From CAZKRL01 sp964555295 (GTDB lineage: Bacteria; Bacteroidota; Bacteroidia; Flavobacteriales_D; Sanyastnellaceae), in assembly GCA_964555295.1 (NCBI GenBank), contig CAZKRL010000006.1:46056-110055 (forward strand): DNA of 64,000 bases. The letters run 5' to 3'. The position numbers and the translations under genes were made by a program. The notes beneath the pieces were generated by a model. That model had not been told where the DNA came from and did not search any database. It worked only from the letters and a program-made list of their open reading frames with translations. How positions within the stretch are numbered: the stretch's first letter is position 1; each line of letters starts with the position of its first letter. Positions 15,737-24,045 of the stretch are shown piece by piece.

Positions 15737-17686
15737 ATGATTCAAATTACTCTGCCCGATGGCAGTATGCGCAGCGTTGATAAAGGCACCACGGCAATGC
15801 AAATTGCTGCTTCTATCAGCGAAGGCCTTGCCCGAAATGTATTGAGCGCCGAGGTCAATGGCGTTGTTGTTGATGCCTCACAGCCTATTCATGGCGACGC
15901 TACTCTCAAGCTTCTCACCTGGAACGATGAGGCAGGAAAAAGCACGATGTGGCATTCCTCTGCGCACATTATGGCGGAAGCGATTGAAGCTCATTACCCG
16001 GGCGTAAAACTCGCAATTGGTCCACCCATCGAAAACGGATTCTACTACGACGTCGATTTTGGTGATGTGGAATTTTCTCAAAGTGATTTTACCAAGATCG
16101 AAAAGACCATGCTCGATCTGGCACGTCAAAAAAATGAATTCATTCGAAAGGAGATTTCCAAAACTGAAGCAATTGCTTATTTCAAGGAGAAAGGCGATCC
16201 ATATAAATTGGAGTTAATTGATGGTCTGGAAGACGGACAAATCACTTTTTACACGCAGGGTAATTTTACCGATTTGTGTCGCGGTCCGCACATTCCAAAC
16301 ACCGGCTTCATCAAGGCCGCCAAACTATTGAATGTCGCAGGAGCTTATTGGCGTGGTGATGAGAAAAACAAAATGCTCACTCGCGTCTATGCTATCACCT
16401 TTCCTAAGCAGTCAGAACTCGATGAATATCTGAAACTACTTGAAGAAGCTAAAAAACGGGATCACCGCAAACTCGGAAAGGAGCTAGGCCTTTTTGCTTT
16501 CTCTCAAAAAGTGGGGAGCGGTTTGCCTCTCTGGTTACCAAAAGGCACTGACTTACGTCAGCGACTCACCGCATTCCTTACCAATGCCCAAAAGAAAATG
16601 GGATATGTGCAGGTCATGACACCCCACATTGGTTCCAAAGAATTGTATGTTACCAGCGGTCATTGGGACAAATACGGCAAGGATAGTTTCCAGCCCATCG
16701 CTACACCACAAGAGGGTGAGATGTATATGCTCAAACCCATGAATTGTCCGCACCACTGCGAGATTTTTAAAACTGAACCTAGATCATACAAAGACTTGCC
16801 ATTGCGACTTGCAGAGTTCGGCACGGTGTATCGCTATGAGCAGACCGGAGAATTGCATGGACTCACCCGAGTTCGTGGATTCACCCAAGATGATGCTCAC
16901 ATCTTCTGCACCCCCGAGCAGGTGAAACAAGAAGTAGGCAAGGTGATCGACTTGGTGTTATACATCTTCAAGACATTGGATTTTCCGGATTTTCTTGCAC
17001 AAGTGTCGCTGCGGCATCAAACGGATCGATCGAAGTATATCGGTTCTGATGAAAACTGGGAAAAGGCCGAAAAGGGCATTCAGGAAGTGGCTGCGGAAAA
17101 GGGATTGCGCACGGTTGTTGAATATGGTGAAGCCGCCTTCTACGGGCCGAAGCTCGACTTTATGGTAAGAGATGCTATCGGTCGTAAATGGCAATTGGGA
17201 ACGGTACAAATTGATTACAACTTACCCGAGCGTTTTGAGCTTGAATATACGGGCTCAGACAATCAGAAACACCGACCCGTGATGATTCACCGCGCGCCAT
17301 TTGGCTCGATGGAAAGATTCGTGGCCATATTGATTGAGCATTGTGCCGGACAATTTCCGCTTTGGCTCACGCCGGAGCAGGTCAGAATATTACCCGTTTC
17401 CGAAAAATTCAATGAATATGCAAGAACTGTCTCAACGAAGCTGAATTCTTACGATATTCGCGCCCTCGTTGACGAAAGGAACGAAAAAGTAGGGAAAAAA
17501 ATCCGTGAAGCGGAGCTTGAAAAAGTGCCCTATATGTTGGTAGTAGGCGACGAGGAAATGCAGGCGGGCAGTGTATCTGCGCGTAAGAAGGGGGAAGGAG
17601 ATATCGGTGCTTTGAGCATCGATGATTTCGCATCCAAAGTCAACGCGGAGGTTGCGGCAATGCTGGCAGGAGAAATTGGATATTAA
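15737..17686 (+). CDS. thrS: Threonyl-tRNA synthetase
   Basis: From ATG 15737 this is a 649-residue, full-length enzyme. An N-terminal TGS domain (MIQITLPDGSMRSVDKG) is followed by an editing domain with HSSAHIMAEA. The class II catalytic core has KPMNCPHHCEIF, RLAEFGTVYRYEQTGELHGL (motif 2) and HRAPFGSMERF (motif 3). A C-terminal anticodon-binding domain follows. It charges tRNA-Thr and edits mis-charged Ser. The longer frame from 15650 includes the promoter and is not family-like. It heads a conserved operon with infC, rpmI and rplT; infC begins 18 nt after its stop. Confidence 0.98.
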   Translation: MIQITLPDGSMRSVDKGTTAMQIAASISEGLARNVLSAEVNGVVVDASQPIHGDATLKLLTWNDEAGKSTMWHSSAHIMAEAIEAHYPGVKLAIGPPIENGFYYDVDFGDVEFSQSDFTKIEKTMLDLARQKNEFIRKEISKTEAIAYFKEKGDPYKLELIDGLEDGQITFYTQGNFTDLCRGPHIPNTGFIKAAKLLNVAGAYWRGDEKNKMLTRVYAITFPKQSELDEYLKLLEEAKKRDHRKLGKELGLFAFSQKVGSGLPLWLPKGTDLRQRLTAFLTNAQKKMGYVQVMTPHIGSKELYVTSGHWDKYGKDSFQPIATPQEGEMYMLKPMNCPHHCEIFKTEPRSYKDLPLRLAEFGTVYRYEQTGELHGLTRVRGFTQDDAHIFCTPEQVKQEVGKVIDLVLYIFKTLDFPDFLAQVSLRHQTDRSKYIGSDENWEKAEKGIQEVAAEKGLRTVVEYGEAAFYGPKLDFMVRDAIGRKWQLGTVQIDYNLPERFELEYTGSDNQKHRPVMIHRAPFGSMERFVAILIEHCAGQFPLWLTPEQVRILPVSEKFNEYARTVSTKLNSYDIRALVDERNEKVGKKIREAELEKVPYMLVVGDEEMQAGSVSARKKGEGDIGALSIDDFASKVNAEVAAMLAGEIGY

Positions 17687-17694
17687 TTAAAAAC

Positions 17695-17707
17695 AGGAGG
17701 ACACATT
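17695..17707 (+). promoter_or_regulatory. Shine-Dalgarno site and ATT start codon of infC
   Basis: AGGAGGA at 17695-17701 precedes ATT at 17705-17707. Strong Shine-Dalgarno sites are uncommon in Bacteroidota, and here it marks a non-canonical start. IF3 genes in many bacteria use ATT, which lets IF3 repress its own translation by rejecting that codon. No ATG, GTG or TTG lies in frame between the thrS stop and the GTG at 17801, which is already inside the conserved IF3 domain. Confidence 0.85.
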
Positions 17708-18256
17708 AACACGACACCTAACAGGCCACAGAGAGGCAGAAGATCGCTGGAACCTGAGCACAATCTGAACGAGAGAATAACCGCTGCGGAGATTCGCCTA
17801 GTGGGCGACAATGTGGAGCAGGGAGTTTACACCAGGGCGCAGGCACTGAAGATTGCTCAAGAGCTTGAACTTGATTTGATTGAGATCTCAGGTAGCGCGA
17901 ATCCACCGGTATGCAGAATTTGGGATTACAAAAAATTTCTGTACGATCAGAAAAAGAAACTCAAGGAAATCAAGGCCAAGCAAACGAATGTTACCACCAA
18001 GGAAATTCGTTTCGGACCTAATACTGATGACCACGACTTTGATTTCAAGGTGAAGCATGCCAAAACGTTTTTATCAGAGGGAAGTAAGGTGCGTGCCTAT
18101 GTGCACTTCAAAGGAAGATCAATTGTGTTCAAAGACAGAGGAGAGATATTGTTAACGAAATTCATCCAGGAGCTAATGGAGTTTGGCTTGCCCGAGCAAA
18201 TGCCAAAGCTGGATGGTAAGAGAATGTTTGTAATCATCAATCCGAAAAAGAAATAA
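17705..18256 (+). CDS. infC: Translation initiation factor IF-3, ATT start
   Basis: Read from ATT 17705 this is 183 residues, a normal IF-3 length. The N-terminal domain holds HNLNERITAAEIRLVGDN and YTRAQALKIAQELELDLIEI. The linker (KKFLYDQKKKLKEIKAKQ) leads into the C-terminal domain (KEIRFGPNTDDHDFDFK, VRAYVHFKGR, ending MFVIINPKKK). IF-3 binds the 30S subunit, blocks premature 50S joining and proofreads the start codon. Starting at the in-frame GTG 17801 would delete the conserved N-terminal segment. The ATT codon implies the classic self-limiting control known from E. coli. It lies between thrS and rpmI in the standard operon. Confidence 0.93.
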   Translation: MNTTPNRPQRGRRSLEPEHNLNERITAAEIRLVGDNVEQGVYTRAQALKIAQELELDLIEISGSANPPVCRIWDYKKFLYDQKKKLKEIKAKQTNVTTKEIRFGPNTDDHDFDFKVKHAKTFLSEGSKVRAYVHFKGRSIVFKDRGEILLTKFIQELMEFGLPEQMPKLDGKRMFVIINPKKK

Positions 18257-18282
18257 ATAAGTAAATCGTTTAAATCAATTAT

Positions 18283-18486
18283 ATGCCAAAATCGAAAACC
18301 AAGTCCGGTGCGAAGAAGAGATTCAAGCTCACCGGCACAGGCAAGATCAAGCGTAAGAAGGCGTTTAAGCGGCACATCCTTACCAAGAAGGAGACCGCCC
18401 GCAAGCGCGCCCTCGGCAATGATGCAGTAGTGCATCCTTCCGACGCCAAATCGATCCGGAGACAATTGCTCGTCCCTACCGCCTAA
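18283..18486 (+). CDS. rpmI: 50S ribosomal protein L35
   Basis: This 67-residue basic protein matches bL35: MPKSKTKSGAKKRFKLTGTG, then IKRKKAFKRHILTKKE. It is a small large-subunit protein. It lies 26 nt after infC and 87 nt before rplT in the conserved infC-rpmI-rplT order. The length is typical and the start unambiguous. Confidence 0.97.
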   Translation: MPKSKTKSGAKKRFKLTGTGKIKRKKAFKRHILTKKETARKRALGNDAVVHPSDAKSIRRQLLVPTA

Positions 18487-18573
18487 AGCGTAAAACAGAG
18501 CAGGTGAGTTGAACCCGACGAAAGGTACAAGAGCAGCGTAAAAACTGACACCTGAGTCAAAAAACTAAACATT

Positions 18574-18918
18574 ATGCCACGCAGTACAAATGCAGTAGCC
18601 TCCAGGGCCAGGAGAAAAAAAATCATGAAGTTGGCCAAAGGGTATTTCGGTTCCAGAAAGAATGTTTGGACCGTTGCCAAGAATGCCGTTGAAAAGGCGC
18701 TTACCTACGCTTATGTAGGAAGGAAACACAAAAAGAGAAATTTCCGATCACTCTGGATTGCGCGTATCAACGCGGGCGTCAGACCTTATGGGATGTCGTA
18801 TTCAGAATTCATGGGAAAGATTCACAAAAGCGGAATCGAGCTCAACCGCAAGGTGCTTGCTGATTTAGCGATGAATCATCCCGATGCTTTCAAAGCAGTG
18901 GTTGAGAAAGTGAAATAA
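18574..18918 (+). CDS. rplT: 50S ribosomal protein L20
   Basis: This 114-residue protein matches bL20: MPRSTNAVASRARRKKIMKL, KGYFGSRKNVWTVAKNAVEK, RKHKKRNFRSLWIARINAG and a C-terminal helical part. L20 is an early 23S rRNA assembly protein and in many bacteria represses its own operon by binding the rpmI leader. The 87-nt gap after rpmI could carry a control element, but I see no obvious 23S-mimic structure. A strong terminator follows directly. Confidence 0.97.
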   Translation: MPRSTNAVASRARRKKIMKLAKGYFGSRKNVWTVAKNAVEKALTYAYVGRKHKKRNFRSLWIARINAGVRPYGMSYSEFMGKIHKSGIELNRKVLADLAMNHPDAFKAVVEKVK

Positions 18919-18936
18919 GATTAAATTTATATTAGA

Positions 18937-18970
18937 GAAGCCCGATAAAGTAAGTTTATCGGGCTTCTTT
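18937..18970 (+). terminator. Strong Rho-independent terminator after rplT
   Basis: A perfect 13-bp stem (18937-18949 with 18955-18967; GAAGCCCGATAAA and its complement) with a 5-nt loop is followed by TTTATTT. It closes the thrS-infC-rpmI-rplT transcript 18 nt after the rplT stop. Confidence 0.95.
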
Positions 18971-18995
18971 ATTTACACATCAATACCTTCGAAGC

Positions 18996-20819
18996 ATGAA
19001 GTACACGCATTACATATTGTTGTTTTCATTACTCGTAGCGACAAATCATGGAAACTGCCAGGAACATCGTTTCCCAGAAAAAGCGTATTGGTTCAATTGT
19101 GAATACCAGCTGACTCTTGAAGCATTAGCCACCAAATTTGTCCTTGTAGCTATAACCGATCTGAATTGCATTGAAAGCAACTATTACCTCAACGAACTTA
19201 AACCCACTCTTCAACAGCTTCCGCATATACAACTCATTCAAGTGCTTTTGGCCGATACTGCAGCGCCCATTGCACGTTCACAACTCGTGCGTTACGCCCA
19301 ACAGAATAATTTTCAGCACCCTATTGCCATTTTTCCCGACTTAAAAGGATTTACCGGAACTACAATTCATTCTCTCCCCTACTTCATTCTTTACGAACGA
19401 GGCGCAACACCCGTTTATAAAGGAGAAGGTTTTGAGGGATTTTTTGGGCTTAACAAATTCATTGAGAACCTTAAACAACAGCCCGAGAGATTAGAAATGG
19501 CGTTGCGACATCAATATTCAAGTCTGCATTCTACATTGGCATTTGCCGATCCTATTATTGAATACCCCACCTATTTAGAGTCGGGAACAGAAGGAGGTTT
19601 AATTATTAATGATGCCACGCACAACCGCATTATCGAACTTGATTCTAAGGGTGAATTCAAGCGAATGCTGGGTACAACTTTGTCGGGCTATCTTGATGAG
19701 ACCATTTATTCTTCACATCTTAAGAGACCCCACGGATTCTGCCGCGACGGCAATGATGTATACATCGCTGACACCTACAACAATCGCATCCGAAAATTCG
19801 ATCTCAATACTGAATTGGTTTCGACGCTAACAGGTAATGGCTATTTCACCAATAAAAAACTTGAAAAAATAGATGGTATTCACGAGCCACTCGGATTGCC
19901 AATAGATGTCGCCATGCTCGGAGGAAAGCTATACGCAGCAAGCTATTCATCAGGACAGGTATACAGTGTGGATATGCAAAATGGAGAATGTGAATTGCTA
20001 TGCGATATTCCCAATGAAAAGAACGGCCTGGTGCAGAGTAAGCCAGTAAACTTATCGGCTGGTGAAGACGATCTTTACATCATTACTAATGACGGAAAAG
20101 TTTACATTACCGACCGCAAGGGCAAAATCCGGTTACTCGACAGCAAATTAAAATGGCCAATGGTAGCCATTTGTGAATGGGAAGAAGGGATCATTGGTCT
20201 TACGAGAGATGGCAACTTAATATACTTTACCGACAACAAATGGAAAGTTTTGGGAGAATCAAAAAAAGAGAACACTACCAATCTTCTAAAATGCAATGCG
20301 CCTTGCGACATGATCAATGTGAATGGAAAACTCTACATAACCGACACGGAAAATCATCGCATCAAAGAATTGGAATCCATACATGACGGAATGCTGAAAA
20401 ACTTCTGGCTCAAGCCAAGTCCTGAACTTATAGGATTTGAGGCTGCCACATCATTTGGTGAAGTCACCGAACTCGATACCCTGTTTCTGAACGGCTACGA
20501 TGTAAGAGCTAATATTTTGCTCGACCTCGAGGGATATGAAATCAGTAAGCTCGGACAAAATGAAATAGTCTCACACGACGCCACGGGCAAAGTGAAATTA
20601 AAATCAGACGTCTTTCACAAACCAGAATTATCCTTCGAAGTTGAGGCCGATTATAGTGAACCTGATATTTATTTCGAGCTGTATATAACGCTTACCAAAC
20701 CAGATCAGCCTGGTTTTTATCTCATCAAACGTGCATACATTGATGTGCCGGTGGTAAAGAGCAAAAAGGCCGAAGCGGTTCAAGATCAAATCTTCAAGCC
20801 CAACATCCTACCCTATTGA
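18996..20819 (+). CDS. NHLRC2-like exported protein: thioredoxin-fold plus NHL beta-propeller
   Basis: This 607-residue protein has a signal peptide (about residues 1-20, ending NCQ). A thioredoxin-like domain (about 25-165) follows, with AITDLNCIESNYYLNEL and HSLPYFILYERG. NHL repeats (about 200-460) include GGLIINDATHNRIIEL, GNDVYIADTYNNRIRKF and GKLYITDTENHRIKEL. A C-terminal beta domain holds SFEVEADYSEPDIYFELYIT. This order matches animal NHLRC2 and its bacterial relatives. The thioredoxin active site has only one Cys of CxxC, so it is probably structural or binding. The protein should lie in the periplasm or outside; its ligand is unknown. It stands alone between the rplT terminator and the convergent gcvT. 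Confidence 0.8.
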   Translation: MKYTHYILLFSLLVATNHGNCQEHRFPEKAYWFNCEYQLTLEALATKFVLVAITDLNCIESNYYLNELKPTLQQLPHIQLIQVLLADTAAPIARSQLVRYAQQNNFQHPIAIFPDLKGFTGTTIHSLPYFILYERGATPVYKGEGFEGFFGLNKFIENLKQQPERLEMALRHQYSSLHSTLAFADPIIEYPTYLESGTEGGLIINDATHNRIIELDSKGEFKRMLGTTLSGYLDETIYSSHLKRPHGFCRDGNDVYIADTYNNRIRKFDLNTELVSTLTGNGYFTNKKLEKIDGIHEPLGLPIDVAMLGGKLYAASYSSGQVYSVDMQNGECELLCDIPNEKNGLVQSKPVNLSAGEDDLYIITNDGKVYITDRKGKIRLLDSKLKWPMVAICEWEEGIIGLTRDGNLIYFTDNKWKVLGESKKENTTNLLKCNAPCDMINVNGKLYITDTENHRIKELESIHDGMLKNFWLKPSPELIGFEAATSFGEVTELDTLFLNGYDVRANILLDLEGYEISKLGQNEIVSHDATGKVKLKSDVFHKPELSFEVEADYSEPDIYFELYITLTKPDQPGFYLIKRAYIDVPVVKSKKAEAVQDQIFKPNILPY

Positions 20820-20853
20820 AGAAATCAAGCGACACTTCAAACTTGGGCGCCGA

Positions 20854-21951
20854 TTACACCACGTAGAAAGGCATTTTACACACTTTAGCCCGCAAATTTT
20901 TACCACGGATATGGATAAAGATGTCCTTGCCGGTCTCTGCAAAATCCGTTGTAACATACGCCATACCAATTGCTTTTTGGGTGGAAGGGCTTTGAGTGCC
21001 ACTCGTAACATGTCCAATGACTTTCCCATCGCCATTAGTAACTTCATAACCATGTCTTGGGATTCCCCGATCCATCATTTCAAAACCCACCAATTTCCTT
21101 TTGACGCCTTCTGATTTCTGACGACGAAGTAATTCGGCATCGACGAACTCCTTCGACAATTTCGTTATCCATCCCAACCCCGCCTCTAAGGGCGATGTTG
21201 TATCATCAATATCGTTACCATAAAGACAAAATCCCATTTCCAGACGCAACGTATCACGAGCGCCAAGACCAATAGGACGAATACCAAATTCCTTACCAGC
21301 ATCAAAAACCTGATTCCAAATTGACTCCGCGGCAGAATTCGGAAAATAAATCTCGCATCCTCCTGAACCAGTGTATCCCGTTGTAGACACGATGATATTT
21401 TCAAAACCCGCAAATTCTCCAATGTGAAAGGTATAATACTCCATATCCAAAAGAGGAAGACTCGTGAGTTTCTGCATCGCTTTCAAAGCAAGTGGTCCTT
21501 GCACCGCCAACAATGACATTTCTGAACTAATATTCTGCATCTCAACCCCCATATCATTGTGGCTTGATATCCAGTTCCAGTCTTTTAGAATATTCGATGC
21601 ATTGACAACTAGTAAATACTCATCATGCCGAATACGATACACCAACAAATCATCCACTATCCCTCCCTTCCCATTGGGCATGCAAGAATATTGAACCTTA
21701 CCATCAAAAAGTTTGGCTGCATCATTCGAAGTTACCTTTTGAATCAATGCTAGTGCATTCTCACCACGGAGGATAAATTCACCCATATGACTGACATCAA
21801 AAACTCCCAATGAACTGCGCACGGCTAAATGTTCTTCCACCAAACCAGAGTACTGCACAGGCATCCAATAACCGGCGAACGGAACCATCTTAGCTCCGAG
21901 AGCTTCGTGAACATGTGAAAGAGATGTCTTGATTAAATTTTCATTATCCAT
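20854..21951 (-). CDS. gcvT: Glycine cleavage system aminomethyltransferase (T protein)
   Basis: At 365 residues this is a standard length for GcvT. It reads LSHVHEALGAKMVPFAGYWM and GVFDVSHMGEFILRG at the N-terminus, then TGYTGSGGCEIYFPN, LGARDTLRLEMGFCLYGNDI and VTSGTQSPSTQKAIGMAYV. With the P, H and L proteins it releases ammonia from the aminomethyl group on H-protein lipoate and gives methylene-tetrahydrofolate. The other gcv genes are not nearby, which is common in Bacteroidota. It is convergent with the NHLRC2-like gene (34 nt apart) and divergent from the sugar cluster. Confidence 0.97.
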   Translation of the reverse strand: MDNENLIKTSLSHVHEALGAKMVPFAGYWMPVQYSGLVEEHLAVRSSLGVFDVSHMGEFILRGENALALIQKVTSNDAAKLFDGKVQYSCMPNGKGGIVDDLLVYRIRHDEYLLVVNASNILKDWNWISSHNDMGVEMQNISSEMSLLAVQGPLALKAMQKLTSLPLLDMEYYTFHIGEFAGFENIIVSTTGYTGSGGCEIYFPNSAAESIWNQVFDAGKEFGIRPIGLGARDTLRLEMGFCLYGNDIDDTTSPLEAGLGWITKLSKEFVDAELLRRQKSEGVKRKLVGFEMMDRGIPRHGYEVTNGDGKVIGHVTSGTQSPSTQKAIGMAYVTTDFAETGKDIFIHIRGKNLRAKVCKMPFYVV

Positions 21952-22074
21952 GCGACGAAAATAGACACGTTATCGCCATATCAAATTTTATACTCTCTCA
22001 ATGATTGAACTACAGGAATCCTGTTCAGACAACTGCAGCTGATGAACTTGATGAGTAAGTTAACATCCATAAGC

Positions 22075-22102
22075 TTGATAACGTGTTGACTAACTATATT
22101 TC
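22075..22102 (+). promoter_or_regulatory. Putative promoter of the surface-sugar gene cluster
   Basis: TTG at 22075-22077 is followed after 17 nt by TATATTTC at 22095-22102, one base from the TAnnTTTG consensus. The ATG at 22116 lies 13 nt downstream, so the GTG at 22083 within the promoter is unlikely to be the start. Confidence 0.55.
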
Positions 22103-22115
22103 GGCAAAAAACGAC

Positions 22116-23216
22116 ATGCAGGAAACAATACCTTGCCTGGATCTTAAAGGTCAACATGCCCAGGTTCAAGAGGAAATATTCGAGGCCTTCAAAAAAGTAT
22201 ATGCACAGACTGCATTCTCGGGCGGACCCTTTGTGGAAGAATTTGAAAAGTCATTTGCCGAATATATAGGATGTAAATATGCTATTGGTGTGAATAATGG
22301 CACTACAGCACTTCACTTAGCAATGTTGGTTTTGGGCATTGGGCCAGGCGATGAGGTAATTATCCCCGCCGATACTTTTATTGCTACTGCATGGGGTCCT
22401 TCGCATGCCGGAGCAACCCCTGTATTTGTCGATTGCACGCCAGATACTTGGCAAATTGATGTTTCCAAGATTGAGGAAAAAATTACGTCAAAGACCAAGG
22501 CAATCATCGGTGTGCATTTGTATGGACAGCCGTGCGATATTGATGGCATCAAACTGATTTGTCAAAAGCACAACTTACATTTCATCGAAGACTCGGCCCA
22601 ATCGCAGGGAGCACGTTACAAAGGAAACAACGTAGGCACATTCGGCGAAATGGCATGTTACAGTTTTTATCCCGGAAAAAATTTAGGTGCTTGCGGGGAA
22701 GCCGGAGGAATTACAACCCAAAATGAAAACTACAAAAAACATTTGCACTCATTGAGGAATCACGGTTGCGAGGTACGGTATCACCACGATGAAGTTGGAT
22801 ACAACTACAGAATGGGTGGTCTCGAAGGAGCCAGCCTGAGTATCAAGCTCAAATACTTGGAAGGATGGAACAATCGACGACGCGCAATTGCAAAAATTTA
22901 CCAAGCGCAGATCAAGAATTCGAAAATTCAACTTCAACATCAGCCCGATTGGGCGGATAGTATTTATCACTTATTTGTAATTACAACTGAGAATCGTGAT
23001 GACTTGATGAAATATCTCAATGGCAAAAACATATACCCAGCTCTGCATTATCCGGTGCCTTGTCATCTTCAAAAAGCTTATTCTCACCTTGGGTACAAAA
23101 AAGGCGATTGTCCGAATGCCGAATATTTGGCCGCTCATTGCCTATCACTTCCAATGTATGCTGAGTTAACAGATCAACAAGTGAACGCAGTAATCGAGGC
23201 ATTGAACAACTATTGA
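22116..23216 (+). CDS. DegT/DnrJ/EryC1/StrS-family sugar aminotransferase
   Basis: Read from ATG 22116 the enzyme has 366 residues and a complete fold-type I PLP domain. FSGGPFVEEFEKSFAEY and GVNNGTTALHLAM hold the cofactor-phosphate region. FIEDSAQSQGA (Asp159) and YSFYPGKNLGACGEAGG supply the PLP lysine, Lys188. These enzymes transaminate nucleotide keto-sugars to amino-sugars such as 3- or 4-amino-dideoxyhexoses for O-antigen, capsule or glycoprotein glycans. The best subgroup guess is a dTDP-3-keto-6-deoxyhexose aminotransferase (FdtB/QdtB type), but the substrate cannot be fixed by reading. It heads a run of four same-strand genes at 22116-25930. Confidence 0.9.
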   Translation: MQETIPCLDLKGQHAQVQEEIFEAFKKVYAQTAFSGGPFVEEFEKSFAEYIGCKYAIGVNNGTTALHLAMLVLGIGPGDEVIIPADTFIATAWGPSHAGATPVFVDCTPDTWQIDVSKIEEKITSKTKAIIGVHLYGQPCDIDGIKLICQKHNLHFIEDSAQSQGARYKGNNVGTFGEMACYSFYPGKNLGACGEAGGITTQNENYKKHLHSLRNHGCEVRYHHDEVGYNYRMGGLEGASLSIKLKYLEGWNNRRRAIAKIYQAQIKNSKIQLQHQPDWADSIYHLFVITTENRDDLMKYLNGKNIYPALHYPVPCHLQKAYSHLGYKKGDCPNAEYLAAHCLSLPMYAELTDQQVNAVIEALNNY

Positions 23217-23256
23217 TATTCCAACATTATAATATTTATAGACTCTACAACTCTCC

Positions 23257-24045
23257 GTGACAAATAGCGAAATATATGATTTGATTGCATTTACGGTTGA
23301 CATTGACTGGGCGCCCGATCATCTTATTGAGGATATGGCTCAAACATTTATCGACCATAGAATAAAATGCACTTGGTTTGTAACACATGAATCACCCGCC
23401 ATTGAGCGTCTGAAGGAATCAGAATATTTTCAATTAGGGATTCATCCCAACTTTCACGCCGGGAGTTCTCACGGGGAATCAGAAGAAGAGGTAATGGAAT
23501 TTTGCAAAAAATTGGTTCCCGGTGCGCGTGTTGCAAGAATGCATGCGTTGCATCAGAACAGCTATCTTCTGAGAAAGTTACAGCGGGTTTTCGGAATTGA
23601 CATTGATTGCTCATTGTTTCTTCCCCATGCCAGCCATTTGAAACCCCACCTATTTTATCATGACCCAGAAAGCAAGCCACTATTGAGAATACCATTCTTT
23701 TGGGAGGACGATGTTGAATGTCTCACGCCAAAAAAGGACTGGTCATTTCAACCTTCCATACTCGATACTCCCGGGATGAAAATCTTTAACTTTCATCCAG
23801 TATATGTAGGAATAAACGAAACAAATCTTCGACAATACACCTGCATTAAGAAGGAGCTCTGCGCAACCAAGAAACTTTCTGAATTGGAAAGAATAGAGTT
23901 GGAAAAATATACTTCCCAAGGATTGGGTGTAAAGACATACTTCACATCGCTACTAGAACACATAAGTAGTCACAATAAGCCAACCTACTGGCAAACCGAT
24001 ATAGAGGATATTTTCTGGACAAATCACAAAGGACTGAATACATGA
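23257..24045 (+). CDS. Polysaccharide-deacetylase-like protein
   Basis: This 262-residue protein begins at GTG 23257, 40 nt after the aminotransferase. The N-terminal IAFTVDIDWAPD carries an Asp pair typical of the NodB/polysaccharide-deacetylase barrel. CTWFVTHESPAIERL, LGIHPNFHAGSSHG (metal-type His residues) and ARMHALHQNSYLL follow in the order seen in the family. Such enzymes remove acetyl groups from sugars, with the active site holding Zn or a similar metal. No signal peptide is visible, so it would act in the cytoplasm, perhaps on a lipid- or nucleotide-linked precursor. Its stop overlaps the next gene by 4 nt (ATGA), so translation is likely coupled. Confidence 0.75.
   Translation: MTNSEIYDLIAFTVDIDWAPDHLIEDMAQTFIDHRIKCTWFVTHESPAIERLKESEYFQLGIHPNFHAGSSHGESEEEVMEFCKKLVPGARVARMHALHQNSYLLRKLQRVFGIDIDCSLFLPHASHLKPHLFYHDPESKPLLRIPFFWEDDVECLTPKKDWSFQPSILDTPGMKIFNFHPVYVGINETNLRQYTCIKKELCATKKLSELERIELEKYTSQGLGVKTYFTSLLEHISSHNKPTYWQTDIEDIFWTNHKGLNT

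Noticed and set aside
17801..18256. infC starting at GTG 17801
   Set aside because: It would remove the conserved N-terminal IF3 segment; the ATT start with a Shine-Dalgarno at 17695 explains the sequence better.
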